This document shows, in pieces, positions 37,915 to 47,973 of a stretch of 64,000 nt of DNA. A program made the translations under genes and the position numbers. A model generated the notes under the pieces. That model saw only the letters and a list, made by a program, of their open reading frames with translations, was not told where the DNA came from and ran no database searches. The DNA lies in contig JANQMU010000016.1 of assembly GCA_028279875.1 (NCBI GenBank), positions 1 to 64,000 on the forward strand, read 5' to 3'. Origin of the DNA: Rhizobiaceae bacterium. GTDB taxonomy: Bacteria; Pseudomonadota; Alphaproteobacteria; Rhizobiales; Rhizobiaceae. Position 1 is the stretch's first letter. Each line of letters starts with the position of its first letter.

Positions 37915-39960
37915 TCAGAAATGCACGGTTGCTCCGACTGAAGCACGGATTTCCGTATAGGCGTCCGAGCCGACGCGGCCCTCCAGCGCGCCGTTGACCT
38001 GCCAGTTGCCGTTGTCCGGCTTGTGATTGATGCCGATGCCGGCGAAGCCGATGGCCGTCGAATCTGCGAATGAGGCGGGAAAGTTCAGTGTCGTGCCGGC
38101 CAGCGCCGCCGTCACATCGTCACCGCCCAGGTTGAAGAAGCCATCGACGCCCGCCCAGGTCTCCACCGAAACCGTACCGTTGCCCGTTTGCTGCCGTTTG
38201 GCAAGATAACGCAGTTCAGCACGCACCGCCGCCACATGCACGTCGCGGCTGGCTACAGAGAGGTTGGCCACCGACCCGGTCTCGGTATAGCCGTCGAGGA
38301 ACAGCCCCGCATAGGCGGCGCCGAAGCTGACCTCGGTGCGCTCGCCCATGGCGCGCCCGACGGTCACCGACGGTGACACGAAATATCCGCCGTAATCGGC
38401 GGTCGCTGTCTCCAGCCCACCGGCGACGGTATTGTTGGCGACCGTGCGGTCAGAGCTGAAGTCGGTATGGCCGCCCATCAGCGATGCGCTGATCCAGAAG
38501 GCGCCATTGCGCGTGCCGCCATAGAGCCCGGCATAGAAGGAGGCGGCATCGATCCGCTGCGTGTCGTGGTCGGTCGCAAGCCGCGAGCGAGCACCGCCGA
38601 GGAAGCCGCCGTAGAGCAGCCTGTCGGAGGCGAAACCGCCGCCGGTGACGAGGCCGCCATAGGCCTGATCGCCGCCGGTGGTATTGCCCGAACCGTTCTG
38701 GCTCTGGTAGCCGCCAAAGCCGCTTGCCCAGCCGCGCGGGCCGGTCTCCGCAAAGCCTGGCGCTTCGGTGCCGTAAGCGAATGTTTCGTTGCCGGAAAAA
38801 CCGCCGCCGAAGGAATTGCCGCGTTCCGCGCCCGAGCGCACCGCCCCATGCACCGCAACGGCCATCGTCTGCAGAAAGGACTGCGACAGCGCAAAGCCCG
38901 ACGGATCGACTGTGTAGACGATATTGTTTGCCGCATCGAAGACATAAGGAACGTCGGAATTCACCGTCGGGTCATTGCTTTCATAGATGAGATGCAGGTT
39001 CAGTCCATTTCCGATGTTGAGCGTCGGATTTGACCCTGAGAACCTTACCCTGCCGTCGATCACCGATCCGGCAAGCAGGTTCAAGGTGGCGTTGTCGCTG
39101 TCCGAATTTATGAAAACAGCAAATCTGTCGCCGATGATCCGTGCGCCGTTGGTGATATGGGCATTGTCACTGTCAACCAGGACAATGCCGTCGATATCTC
39201 CCGTGATTACGGCACCGTTGGTATTGGAAATCTCGGCATTGTGGCTGGAAAAGAAAGAGACGCCGTAGGCAGCATCGATCACCGCGCCGCCGGTGTTGGC
39301 GATCCTGACATTGTCGCTGGATCCAAGATAAACGCCACGCGTCTGGCCTTTGATCGCAGCGCCATTGGCGTTGGTGATGCTCACATGGTCGCTGTTAGAT
39401 TCGACAACAACGCCATGGGTTCCGCCTTCGATCACGGCGCCGTTGGTATTGGTTATGCCGGTGCCTTCGCTGGAGAGCAGAAAGATACCCCGGAAGCCTC
39501 CCTGAAGCAGCCCGTGGTTGATGATGGTGCCATTATCACCATCCAACTGGACTGCATCACCGGTGTTTGAGCTCGAACCGATGCTCGTTATGGTGCCGGT
39601 GGCACTGTTGAAAAGGGTGAAGCTTTGGGCTCCGGACCATCGGATGCCGTCGAATTGACCGTTGATCGCGCCACTGTTGTTCACCGTCTGGTTATTGTTC
39701 GTGGCGCTGACGCCGTTGCCGCTGGACCCGCCCGTTGAAACCCTGGTATCGATCGTGCCGCCCTCTTCGACCGTCAGCGTGTCGCCGGCGCCCCCGAGCG
39801 CCACGGTCGTCTGCACGTCCGGTGGAACAAATATTTCCACCGCCGTCGCAGCAGGTGCCTGGACAAGGATCAGGGCAGAACTGCACAAAAGTGCCCGACG
39901 CACGGGCAGAGCAGGAAGAAACGACACGGGATATCCCCACGACATCAGGTCAAAAGACAT
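37915..39960 (-). CDS. Autotransporter with repeat-rich beta-helix passenger
   Basis: A protein of ~680 residues. The N-terminal signal region (VRRALLCSSALILVQAPAATA) is followed by a Gly/Ser/Asn-rich passenger of repeated blocks such as 'ITNTNGAVIEGG', 'ITNANGAAIKGQ' and 'ISNTNGAVITGD', each with a 'GVxLxSSDN' partner, typical of a beta-helix. The last ~270 residues form the translocator barrel (RGWASGFGGYQ) and end in Phe (VGATVHF), the outer-membrane assembly signal. The start is uncertain: an ATG at 39960 gives a plausible signal; 39990, 39945 or TTG 40014 are alternatives. Convergent with the deacetylase-like gene. Likely a surface adhesin or matrix protein. Confidence 0.88.
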   Translation of the reverse strand: MSFDLMSWGYPVSFLPALPVRRALLCSSALILVQAPAATAVEIFVPPDVQTTVALGGAGDTLTVEEGGTIDTRVSTGGSSGNGVSATNNNQTVNNSGAINGQFDGIRWSGAQSFTLFNSATGTITSIGSSSNTGDAVQLDGDNGTIINHGLLQGGFRGIFLLSSEGTGITNTNGAVIEGGTHGVVVESNSDHVSITNANGAAIKGQTRGVYLGSSDNVRIANTGGAVIDAAYGVSFFSSHNAEISNTNGAVITGDIDGIVLVDSDNAHITNGARIIGDRFAVFINSDSDNATLNLLAGSVIDGRVRFSGSNPTLNIGNGLNLHLIYESNDPTVNSDVPYVFDAANNIVYTVDPSGFALSQSFLQTMAVAVHGAVRSGAERGNSFGGGFSGNETFAYGTEAPGFAETGPRGWASGFGGYQSQNGSGNTTGGDQAYGGLVTGGGFASDRLLYGGFLGGARSRLATDHDTQRIDAASFYAGLYGGTRNGAFWISASLMGGHTDFSSDRTVANNTVAGGLETATADYGGYFVSPSVTVGRAMGERTEVSFGAAYAGLFLDGYTETGSVANLSVASRDVHVAAVRAELRYLAKRQQTGNGTVSVETWAGVDGFFNLGGDDVTAALAGTTLNFPASFADSTAIGFAGIGINHKPDNGNWQVNGALEGRVGSDAYTEIRASVGATVHF

Positions 39961-40159
39961 GAAATGTCCAGTCGTCCCCGCACCCTTCATCGCCCGGTGG
40001 TGCGAGCAAGTCAACTGGATGCAAGGGAATGATGACCATTCGGGGCCACAATTGCCGGTTTTGTTGTGGGAATGTTACCTTGTTGCGATGCAGGTGCCGG
40101 CGCCGGCAAGCAAACGGGCGGCATGCTGCGTTTGGACCAAAAACAGTGGCCCCTCGGCC

Positions 40160-41755
40160 CTATTTCTTTTCCTTTTCATAATCCGCATGCAGCTCATCGA
40201 GCACCTGCCGCGTGAATTTCCCGATATCGGCATATTCGGCTTCTGTCAGATTGGCCAGCGACACGCGCACCGACGCGTCGACCACCTCGAAACCCTTGCC
40301 GGGCAACAGCACCACGCCGGTCTCTTCGGCCAGGCGGAAGAGGAAATCGGTGCCGCGATTGCCGGCCGCGAACCAGTCGGAGAACGCCCGCCCGTACAGT
40401 TCCTCCCCGAGTTTCTGCAGATCGATCAGGTAATAGTAATTGACATCAAGCGGCCCCGACCGGTTGTCGATGCCGATATTCTGGCACAGCGTCTGGAAGC
40501 GATGCCGGATCAGGTGTTTCGCGGCGGATTTGTAGGTGCCGTCGATATCCATCAGGCCATGCAGGGCAAACAGGGTCATCTGCAATTGCTGCGGCACGGA
40601 CAGGCCGGCGGTGTGGTTGAGGGCGACGGCGCGGCTGTCGGCCACCAGCCGGTCGATGAAGCGCAGGCCGGCGACATCCGTCGTCAGCGACGCATAGCGC
40701 CGGTCGAGCCGCTCCCGAGTTCCCTTTGGCAGGTCGGCGAGCATCGCATCGATCACATTGTCCTCATGCAGGCCGATGACGCCGAGCCGCCAGCCCGTCG
40801 CGCCGAAATATTTCGAAAAGGAATAGACGCACAGCGTGTTGCGCGGGCACATGGCGAACAGCGAAACGAAATCGTCGGCGAATGTGCCATAGACATCGTC
40901 GGTGATGACGATCAGGTCCGGCCGTTTGCTGTTGATCAACTCCGCCAGTTGCTCAAGGCAGGCATCCGACAGTTTGAAGGAGGGCGGGTTGCTCGGATTG
41001 ACGACACAGAAGACCTTGATCGACGGATCTTCCAGCTTGGCAAGCTCGGACGCCGGAAACTGCCAGTCCGCACCTTCATCCATGCGGATGTCGACCACCT
41101 CCATGTCGTATTGCGGCAGCGGCGGAATTTCCAGATAGGGAGAAAAGATCGGCGTGCCGAGCGCGATCCTGTCGCCCTTCTTGACCAGCCCGTTGAGCTG
41201 CAGGCTCTGGAAGATGTAGGTCATGGCGGCTGTGCCGCCTTCCGTTGCGAACAGCGAGAAGGGTCCGCTTTGCGGATGATCGCCGAACATCTCCTGCGCC
41301 AGATAGGCCTTCACGATATCCTCGGCCTGATGCAGCATGCGCGGCGGAACCGGGTAATTGCAGCCCAGAAAGGCGCCGACCATTTCAAACAGGAAGTCTT
41401 CGCGGCTCAGCTCGAGCTGGTCGCGCACGAACGAGATGGCGGCGCGCAAAAACCCGATGCCCGCATCGTCGCGGTGGTTGGCGGCGAAGATGTCGAAGCG
41501 CGCCACGATGCCGTTTTTTTCCGGAAGGCCGCCGAAGCCGCTGTTGAGATAGGCATAGGCGCGTTCGGCCTCCAGCAGGGCGAATTCGCCGAGCCGCAGA
41601 AACGCCCGGCGCGGCAACGTCGCCAGGAAGTTCGGGTTGCCGCGGCCGGCATTCAGCATCACTCGGTCGGCGTCGGAACCGGCCACCTCGATCAGTTTGT
41701 CCTTCAGTTCGAAGGGGCTCAGTTCGGCAAACGCATTCAGATCGATATCCTGCAT
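40160..41755 (-). CDS. asdA: Aspartate 4-decarboxylase (bifunctional with aspartate aminotransferase)
   Basis: A 531-residue PLP enzyme converting L-aspartate to L-alanine and CO2. Its length and the sequence 'GRGNPNFLATLPRRAF', 'ATEGGTAAMTYIFQSL', 'CVVNPSNPP', 'ITDDVYGTFADDF' and the PLP-Lys region 'YSFSKYFGATGWRLGVIGL' fit the AsdA/AspD group of fold-type I enzymes rather than plain aminotransferases (~400 residues). GGAAGGGA lies upstream of the ATG. The neighbouring gene (41806) encodes the matching aspartate:alanine exchanger and lies upstream in the same orientation. Confidence 0.93.
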   Translation of the reverse strand: MQDIDLNAFAELSPFELKDKLIEVAGSDADRVMLNAGRGNPNFLATLPRRAFLRLGEFALLEAERAYAYLNSGFGGLPEKNGIVARFDIFAANHRDDAGIGFLRAAISFVRDQLELSREDFLFEMVGAFLGCNYPVPPRMLHQAEDIVKAYLAQEMFGDHPQSGPFSLFATEGGTAAMTYIFQSLQLNGLVKKGDRIALGTPIFSPYLEIPPLPQYDMEVVDIRMDEGADWQFPASELAKLEDPSIKVFCVVNPSNPPSFKLSDACLEQLAELINSKRPDLIVITDDVYGTFADDFVSLFAMCPRNTLCVYSFSKYFGATGWRLGVIGLHEDNVIDAMLADLPKGTRERLDRRYASLTTDVAGLRFIDRLVADSRAVALNHTAGLSVPQQLQMTLFALHGLMDIDGTYKSAAKHLIRHRFQTLCQNIGIDNRSGPLDVNYYYLIDLQKLGEELYGRAFSDWFAAGNRGTDFLFRLAEETGVVLLPGKGFEVVDASVRVSLANLTEAEYADIGKFTRQVLDELHADYEKEKK

Positions 41756-41805
41756 AACGCTACGTCCCTTCCGGTTTGGTGTTCATGTCGCGTCCGCGAT
41801 TCCAT

Positions 41806-43515
41806 TTAAGGATTTTTGGTGATGATGCCGACAATGAGAGGCCCCCAGATGGTCAGGAAGACATTGGCGACGGCATAGGTGACGGTAAAAGACACAACGG
41901 GCGTGGCGTTTCCGGCCTTGGCGAGCAGGGCTGCAAAGCCCGGATTGGCGCTGCGGCCGCCGACGACGCAGGCCAGCGCCTCGATCGGATTGCGGATGCG
42001 CAGCACGTAATAGGAGAAATAGAAGGTGACGATCTGCGGGATGATCGTCACGCCGATGCCGAGGAAGAACAGCGTCAGCCCGTATTGCTGGATGGTCGCC
42101 ACCGCCTGCGGACCGGCCGAGATGCCGACCACCGCCACGAACACTGCGAGGCCGAAATCGCGCAGGAAATTCGAAGCGCCGGTCGGCAACGCGGCGAAGC
42201 GCGGATGGGTGCTGCGCAGCCAGCCGAAAAGCAGGCCGGACAGCAGGCATCCGCCGCCCGTCCCGATGGTGACCGGAATGCCGGCGATCCTGAATTCGAT
42301 GAGGCCGACCAGAATGCCGAGCACCATGCCGACCCCGAAAAAGATGAAATCCGTGATGGCCGCGGCGCTGATCTTGTAGCCGATCAGCGCCTGGACCCGG
42401 TCGAGATCCTTCGGGGCGCCGATGAACAGCAATTCATCGCCCTTGTGCAGTTCGAGGTCGGACAGCATCGGCAGGTCGCGGCCCATGCGCTTGACCGCGA
42501 CGAGATAGACACCGTGCTGGGTTTCGATGTCCATCTGATCGCTGATCTGGCCGATGGTCCTGTTGACGAAATCGGCCCTGGTCAGGATCACTTCCCGCTC
42601 TTCCTCGACCAGCTGCATCGAATTGGGCGCCGCTGTTTCCGGTCCGAAATAGGCGGACGCATCGACCATCAGCCCGACCTTGCCGGTCACCGCCACACTG
42701 TCGCCGGCCTGCACCAGTGTGTCGTCGCCGGTTTCCAGCGCCGCGCCGTCACGTATCACCGTTTCAACCGCAGCGTCGGTCAGGTTGCGGTCGATATCGA
42801 TGACCTTTTTCGAGACGGCCTTGCTGGTATCGGTGACCTGATAAACCCGGGTGACGACCGACCGGATGGCGTTGAACTGGCCGGGTTCGAGCTCGGCCTT
42901 GCCGCCGGACATGCTCTTGGCGAGCTTGATCGCCTCCTGCCGGATGTCCCATTTCATCACCGTCGGCAGGAACCAGGTGACGACGATGATCGGCCCCAGA
43001 TTGCCGAAGATGTAGCAGACCGCATAGCCGACGGCGACATTAGTCTGCATGGTCTTGATCTGTTCGGCGGTCACTCCGGCGAGCTTGGCGATGGCATCGC
43101 CCGCCGTACCGATGATGGCCGACTGGGTGAGACCGCCCGCCGCCAGGCCGGCCGCCGTGCCACGGTCGAGGCCGAAGGTCCAGGCGCTGACGAGCACGCA
43201 GATCAGGCCGACAACGCACATGACGAAGGCCGAAACGAGCTGGTTGACCGAGCGTTTGCTGATCGAGCGGAAGAATTGCGGTCCGCCCTGATAGCCGACG
43301 GCGTAGATGAACAGGGCAAAGAAGATGGTCTTGATCGACGTGTCGAGATGGATGTCCAACTGGCCGATCAGCACGCCCATCAGCAATGATCCGGCAACGC
43401 CGCCGAGAACGAACTGGCCGATGGTCAGCCGGCCGAGCAGGTGGCCGAGCGAAACCGTGACGAACAGCGCCAGCAGCGGTGCGGCGTCGAACAGTCGGTC
43501 AAGTGTTTCCAGCAT
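41806..43515 (-). CDS. aspT: Aspartate:alanine exchanger (AspT/AAEx family)
   Basis: A 569-residue inner-membrane antiporter with hydrophobic halves on both sides of a central cytoplasmic section holding two TrkA-C-like domains (~200-370; e.g. '[19 protein letters not shown]'). Transporter motifs include '[14 protein letters not shown]', '[16 protein letters not shown]' and, in the C-terminal half, '[15 protein letters not shown]' and '[15 protein letters not shown]'. GGGGAG lies before the ATG at 43515; a longer frame to 43653 lacks family sequence. With aspartate decarboxylase (40160) it would exchange aspartate for alanine and build proton motive force. Confidence 0.93.
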   Translation of the reverse strand: MLETLDRLFDAAPLLALFVTVSLGHLLGRLTIGQFVLGGVAGSLLMGVLIGQLDIHLDTSIKTIFFALFIYAVGYQGGPQFFRSISKRSVNQLVSAFVMCVVGLICVLVSAWTFGLDRGTAAGLAAGGLTQSAIIGTAGDAIAKLAGVTAEQIKTMQTNVAVGYAVCYIFGNLGPIIVVTWFLPTVMKWDIRQEAIKLAKSMSGGKAELEPGQFNAIRSVVTRVYQVTDTSKAVSKKVIDIDRNLTDAAVETVIRDGAALETGDDTLVQAGDSVAVTGKVGLMVDASAYFGPETAAPNSMQLVEEEREVILTRADFVNRTIGQISDQMDIETQHGVYLVAVKRMGRDLPMLSDLELHKGDELLFIGAPKDLDRVQALIGYKISAAAITDFIFFGVGMVLGILVGLIEFRIAGIPVTIGTGGGCLLSGLLFGWLRSTHPRFAALPTGASNFLRDFGLAVFVAVVGISAGPQAVATIQQYGLTLFFLGIGVTIIPQIVTFYFSYYVLRIRNPIEALACVVGGRSANPGFAALLAKAGNATPVVSFTVTYAVANVFLTIWGPLIVGIITKNP

Positions 43516-43682
43516 GTCCGATCGCTCCCCGGTGGCTAGACTCACGCGGCAATCTTGCAGGAACCGGTTATAAAGAACAAGAAACGATCCTGGCCGCATG
43601 CACAATTGACACCGGCCATCGGTTCCTTCAACACGAGTCCGGCCCGAGGTCAACGACCGAAGCGAAAAAGGAAACGGGACCG

Positions 43683-43890
43683 ATGAAGATTACCGGTATT
43701 CGCGCCTATCAGGTGGACGTTGCGCTGAAGGAGGGCCGGTACAGTTGGTCGAACGACAATTTCGTCGAGGTTTTCGATTCGACCATTGTTGCCGTCGAGA
43801 CCAGCGATGGCATCCGACAAGCCCGGGCTGGGGATCGATCCGGTCGACGATGTGCTCGGCGATCCGGTGTTCGAAATCCGGGCGAATTGA
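43683..43890 (+). pseudogene. Internally deleted enolase-superfamily (proline-type dehydratase/racemase) gene
   Basis: An intact start (ATG 43683, GGAAACGGG upstream) reads '[20 protein letters not shown]' and continues to 'VAVETSDGI' (~44 residues), the N-terminal capping strand of mandelate racemase-group enzymes such as 3-hydroxyproline dehydratases. At about 43817 the homology jumps: a different frame reads '[19 protein letters not shown]' and stops at 43888-43890, which is the C-terminal tail of the same family. The whole barrel (roughly 300 codons) is missing. The N-terminal frame runs on out of frame to 43973. A clear deletion scar; no function is expected. Confidence 0.75.
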
Positions 43891-43899
43891 CGGGCCGCG

Positions 43900-44520
43900 T
43901 CAGCTGTGGGCGAAGATGTCCGTGTCGTCCCAGCCCATCAGATCGAGCTTTGCCCGGGTCGGCAGGAATCTGAAACAGGCTTCGGCCTGTCTGGTCCGGC
44001 CGTCCCGCTCGAGCCGGGCCTGCAACTGGTCGCGCAGCGCGTGCAGATGAAGCACATCGGATGCGGCATATTCAAGCTGCGCCTGCGACAGTTCCTCGGC
44101 GGCCCAGTCCGAGGATTGCTGCTGCTTGGAGATGTCGATGTCCAGCAATTCGCGCAGATTGTCCTTCAGCCCGTGCCGGTCCGTATAGGTGCGGGTCAGC
44201 CGTGACGCGATCTTGGTGCAGAAGACCGGTTCGCAGGAAACCCCGAAATTGTGCAGCAGGACGGCGATATCAAAGCGGCCGTAGTGGAAGATCTTGGTGC
44301 GCTTGCGGTTGCGCAGCAGGGTGGTCAGATTCGGTGCTTTCCTCTGGCCCCGGGCGATCTGGATGATGTCGGCGCTGCCGTCGCCCGGCGAAAGCTGCAC
44401 GACGCACAGCCGGTCGCGGTGCGGTTTCAGTCCGAGCGTTTCAGTGTCGATGGCAATGTCGCCTGGATAGCGCCCTGCATCGGCTTCGCTAAGATCGCCC
44501 TTGTGAAACCGGATGGTCAT
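43900..44520 (-). CDS. Ribonuclease D-like 3'-5' exonuclease
   Basis: A 206-residue DEDDy exonuclease domain protein. Exo I is '[12 protein letters not shown]', Exo II '[12 protein letters not shown]' and Exo III '[14 protein letters not shown]' (Tyr-x3-Asp). It has only the catalytic domain and lacks the HRDC domains of full-length RNase D (~375 residues); this short form is common in alphaproteobacteria. GGCAGGAA lies before the ATG at 44520; a longer frame to 44670 is unlikely. It probably trims stable RNA 3' ends. It is convergent with the pseudogene and divergent from comM. Confidence 0.88.
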   Translation of the reverse strand: MTIRFHKGDLSEADAGRYPGDIAIDTETLGLKPHRDRLCVVQLSPGDGSADIIQIARGQRKAPNLTTLLRNRKRTKIFHYGRFDIAVLLHNFGVSCEPVFCTKIASRLTRTYTDRHGLKDNLRELLDIDISKQQQSSDWAAEELSQAQLEYAASDVLHLHALRDQLQARLERDGRTRQAEACFRFLPTRAKLDLMGWDDTDIFAHS

Positions 44521-44693
44521 GATTGGTTCCTGCCTGCTCTGGTGTTGCGGGCTTCGACATAATCCCTCGCCAGTCATCCGTCCAGCATCTTGCCGGGCGT
44601 TCCTCTTTTGTTCTTGTGACCTGATCGGCAATCGTGTATGAAGGGAAAAGACGCCCATAGGCTGCATCAATGGGTCGGAACGGGAGTTGCAGT

Positions 44694-46226
44694 ATGGTTT
44701 CGCGTGTCCGCACGGTTTCGTTTCAGGGGATCAGCGCCGTGCCTGTCGATGTTCAGGTCATGGTCGCGCCGGGCCGGATCGGCATGAACATTGTCGGCCT
44801 GCCCGACAAGGCGGTCGCCGAGAGCCGCGAGCGGGTGCAGGCGGCGCTGCATGCCTCGGGCCTGTCGCTGCCGCCCAAGAAGGTAACGGTCAATCTGGCG
44901 CCGGCCGATCTGCCGAAGGAAGGCAGCCATTTCGACCTGCCCATCGCCCTTGGCCTGATGGCGGCGCTGGGCGCCATTCCTGCCGACGCGCTGGCCGGCT
45001 ATATGGTCCTCGGCGAATTGTCGCTGGACGGCACCATCGCACCGGTCGCCGGGGCCTTGCCGGCGGCGATTGCCGCCAATGCCGCAAAAAGCGGCCTGAT
45101 CTGTCCCGCCGCCTGCGGCCCGGAGGCGGCATGGGCAAGCGCCGATCTCGACATTCTGGCGCCGCGCAGCCTGATTGCCATGGCCAATCATTTTCGCGGC
45201 AGCCAGGTTCTGTCGCGGCCTGAACCGGCCATCCGCAAGGCGCCGGAGAGCTTTCCCGATCTGGCCGACATCAAAGGACAGGAGACGGCCAAGCGCGCGC
45301 TGGAGGTTGCGGCCGCCGGCGCCCATAATCTGTTGATGTCCGGCCCGCCCGGCTCCGGCAAATCGATGCTGGCGGCCCGGCTACCCTCGATCCTGCCACC
45401 GCTTTCGCCGGCCGAACTGCTTGAGGTCTCGATGATCCATTCGGTCGCCGGGCTGCTGTCCGGCGGCGAATTGTCCGACCGGCGTCCCTATCGCGCGCCG
45501 CACCATTCGGCCTCCATGGCGGCAATGGTCGGCGGCGGGTTTCGCGCCCGGCCCGGCGAGGTGTCGCTGGCCCATAACGGCGTGCTGTTTCTCGACGAAT
45601 TCGCCGAATTCACGCCCCAGGTGCTCGATTCCCTGCGCCAGCCGCTGGAGAGCGCCGAATGCGTCATTGCCCGCGCCAATCACCATGTCAGCTATCCGGC
45701 CAATATCCAGCTCATTGCCGCGATGAATCCCTGCCGCTGCGGCCGGGCCGGCGAGCCCGGCCATGTCTGCGCCCGCGGCCGGCGCTGCCAGGCCGATTAC
45801 CAGGCGCGGATTTCCGGGCCGCTGCTGGACCGCATCGACCTGCGCATCACGGTTCCGGCGGTCACCGCCGCCGATCTGATCCGCCCCGGCACAGCCGAAT
45901 CCAGCGCCGATGTCGCCGTCCGGGTGGCGATGGCGCGCGCGCGGCAAAAGGAGCGTTTCATGGGCCTCGGTCTTCCGGAGATCACCGCCAACGCCCATTG
46001 CCCGGCGGCGGTCATCGAGGAGGTCGCCAAGCCCGACGCCGCCGGGGCGGCGCTGCTGCAAAATGCCGCCGATCAGATGAAGTTCTCGGCCCGCGGTTAT
46101 CACCGGGTGCTGAAAGTCGCCCGCACGCTCGCCGACCTCGACGGCGCCGAGCGCATCGGCCGCCTGCATCTGGCCGAAGCCATCTCCTACCGCATGGCCA
46201 GCGAAGGGATGGCGGTCGCGGCATGA
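44694..46226 (+). CDS. comM: YifB/ComM-family Mg-chelatase-like AAA+ ATPase
   Basis: A 510-residue AAA+ protein. The N-terminal Lon-like domain (~1-170) has 'VRTVSFQGISAVPVDVQVMV'; the ATPase domain has Walker A 'GPPGSGKSMLAARLPSI' and Walker B 'GVLFLDEFAEF'; a Cys-rich insert 'NPCRCGRAGEPGHVC' follows, and the C-terminal Mg-chelatase part has 'FSARGYHRVLKVARTLADL'. ComM is a branch-migration helicase that helps integrate DNA in natural transformation. The ATG at 44694 has GGGAG upstream. The DNA-uptake machinery is not in the window. Confidence 0.93.
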   Translation: MVSRVRTVSFQGISAVPVDVQVMVAPGRIGMNIVGLPDKAVAESRERVQAALHASGLSLPPKKVTVNLAPADLPKEGSHFDLPIALGLMAALGAIPADALAGYMVLGELSLDGTIAPVAGALPAAIAANAAKSGLICPAACGPEAAWASADLDILAPRSLIAMANHFRGSQVLSRPEPAIRKAPESFPDLADIKGQETAKRALEVAAAGAHNLLMSGPPGSGKSMLAARLPSILPPLSPAELLEVSMIHSVAGLLSGGELSDRRPYRAPHHSASMAAMVGGGFRARPGEVSLAHNGVLFLDEFAEFTPQVLDSLRQPLESAECVIARANHHVSYPANIQLIAAMNPCRCGRAGEPGHVCARGRRCQADYQARISGPLLDRIDLRITVPAVTAADLIRPGTAESSADVAVRVAMARARQKERFMGLGLPEITANAHCPAAVIEEVAKPDAAGAALLQNAADQMKFSARGYHRVLKVARTLADLDGAERIGRLHLAEAISYRMASEGMAVAA

Positions 46227-46293
46227 CCGCCGGTGATCTGCTTGCGGTCCGGGCGCGTAAACATTCGGATGTGTGACAACAAAGGAGTGTGCC

Positions 46294-46770
46294 ATGACCC
46301 GACCCCGCCTATCGATGGCCGGTTTTGCGACCCTCTTGCTGCTGGTCTTTTCAAGCATTCCCGCCACGGCCGAAACGCTCGGTCCCGACCCGGCGCTGGC
46401 GCCCGAGCAGGTCGTCGCCATTCAGCTTGAGGCCCTGCAGAACAATGACGAGCCGACACCCAATGCCGGGATCAGGCAGACCTTCGCGCTCGCCCATCCG
46501 GCCAACAAGCGGGTCACCGGTCCGTTGCCGCGTTTTGAGCGGATGATCCGCACGCCGGCCTATGCGCCTCTGCTCGGCCATGCGGCCCATGAGATCGAGC
46601 GCCTTGGCGGCGATGAATCCGTTGTCCGGTTCAAGGTCGTCGTTGACCTGCAGAGCGGCAAGACCCTGGAATATCTCTGGGAGGTCAGGCGTGTCCTCGA
46701 CGGTCCTGACAAGGGCGCGTGGCTGACCACCAGGGTCTCGGCGCCGGTGGAGGGCGGTCAGGCCATCTGA
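46294..46770 (+). CDS. Secreted DUF4864-family protein
   Basis: A 158-residue exported protein: signal peptide (AGFATLLLLVFSSIPATA) with cleavage before ETLG, then 'APEQVVAIQLEALQNNDEP', 'GIRQTFALAHPANKRVTGPLPRFERMI' and a C-terminal beta section 'TLEYLWEVRRVLDG'. This pattern fits the DUF4864 family, whose function is not known. The ATG at 46294 has AAAGGAG upstream, 8 bp away. The stop is 11 bp from the convergent cysK stop. Confidence 0.85.
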   Translation: MTRPRLSMAGFATLLLLVFSSIPATAETLGPDPALAPEQVVAIQLEALQNNDEPTPNAGIRQTFALAHPANKRVTGPLPRFERMIRTPAYAPLLGHAAHEIERLGGDESVVRFKVVVDLQSGKTLEYLWEVRRVLDGPDKGAWLTTRVSAPVEGGQAI

Positions 46771-46781
46771 ACGACGATGAT

Positions 46782-47756
46782 TCAGTCGTCAAATCCCTCG
46801 AACAGCGCGGTCGACAGATAGCGTTCGGCGAAGGAGGGGATGATCACCACCATCATCTTGCCGGCATTTTCCTCACGCCGCCCGACCTCGATGGCGGCGC
46901 TGAGCGCTGCGCCGGAGGAGATGCCGACCGGCACGCCTTCCAGCCGCGCGACCAGCCGCGCCAGTTCGAATGAATCCTCATTGGATGCCGTCACCACCTC
47001 GTCATAGATGGTCGTATCGAGGATCGCCGGCGCGAAGCCGGCGCCGATCCCCTGGATCTTGTGCGGCTTGTGTTCGCCGCCGGAAAGAACCGGTGAATCC
47101 TTCGGCTCCACCGCGACAATGTGGATGTCCGGCTTGCGCGATTTGAGCACCTGCCCCGCACCGGTCACCGTGCCGCCGGTGCCGATGCCCGAAACGAGGA
47201 TATCGATCTTGCCGTCCGTGTCGTTCCAGATTTCCTCGGCGGTGGTGTCCCGGTGGATCTGCGGATTGGCCGGGTTTTCGAATTGCTGCGGTATGACGGT
47301 GGCGGGGATCTCGGCAGCGAGTTCCAAGGCCTTGGCGATGGCGCCGCGTATGCCCTTGGCGCCCTCGGTCAGCACCAGTTCCGCGCCGAGCAGAGCAAGC
47401 ATTCTGCGCCGCTCGACCGACATGGTCTCCGGCATGGTCAGGATCAGCCGGTAGCCCTTGGCGGCAGCCGCAAAAGCAAGGGCGATGCCGGTATTGCCGG
47501 AGGTCGGTTCCACCAGCACCGACCGGCCCGGCTCGATCCGCCCCTCCGCCTCCAGCGCCTCGATCATGGCGACGCCGATCCGGTCCTTGACACTGGCGAT
47601 CGGGTTGAAGAATTCGAGTTTCGCCAGCAATTGCGCCTTGACGCCCTTTTCCGCCGCCAGCTTGTCGAGCCTGACAATAGGCGTGTCGCCGATGGTTTCG
47701 GTGATCGATCCGTAAATCCGCCCGCGTCCCGCGGTCCGATGTTGGGTTTGTGACAT
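46782..47756 (-). CDS. cysK: Cysteine synthase A (O-acetylserine sulfhydrylase)
   Basis: A 324-residue fold-type II PLP enzyme making cysteine from O-acetylserine and sulfide. The PLP-Lys is in '[14 protein letters not shown]', the substrate loop is '[11 protein letters not shown]', and the phosphate-binding Gly-rich loop is '[10 protein letters not shown]'. The ATG at 47756 has GAGGAG upstream and gives the family N-terminus; a longer frame to 47819 does not. About 215 bp lie between its start and the dut stop upstream, enough for its own promoter, though no clear -35/-10 pair stands out. Confidence 0.95.
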   Translation of the reverse strand: MSQTQHRTAGRGRIYGSITETIGDTPIVRLDKLAAEKGVKAQLLAKLEFFNPIASVKDRIGVAMIEALEAEGRIEPGRSVLVEPTSGNTGIALAFAAAAKGYRLILTMPETMSVERRRMLALLGAELVLTEGAKGIRGAIAKALELAAEIPATVIPQQFENPANPQIHRDTTAEEIWNDTDGKIDILVSGIGTGGTVTGAGQVLKSRKPDIHIVAVEPKDSPVLSGGEHKPHKIQGIGAGFAPAILDTTIYDEVVTASNEDSFELARLVARLEGVPVGISSGAALSAAIEVGRREENAGKMMVVIIPSFAERYLSTALFEGFDD

Positions 47757-47973
47757 CCGTCTGCTCCTCGGTTCAGTGGGCTGCCAGCCCGTTGCCTTGA
47801 AAGATAGGATGGCTGTCATGATCCTGCCAGAGCCGCAAGGCGGATTCGGGCAGGAATATGAGAAAATAATTTCACCTGCAGAAGGAAATCGAAATCCTGA
47901 TCTCCATCAGGGCATACCGCAGGCCGAAAAGGAAATGTTTTTGCGGGCGGGCCGTTGGCCCATATCGGCGGGG

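Noticed and set aside
39662..41809. A 715-codon open frame on the + strand
   Set aside because: Antisense to the aspartate decarboxylase and the autotransporter start; no recognisable motifs.
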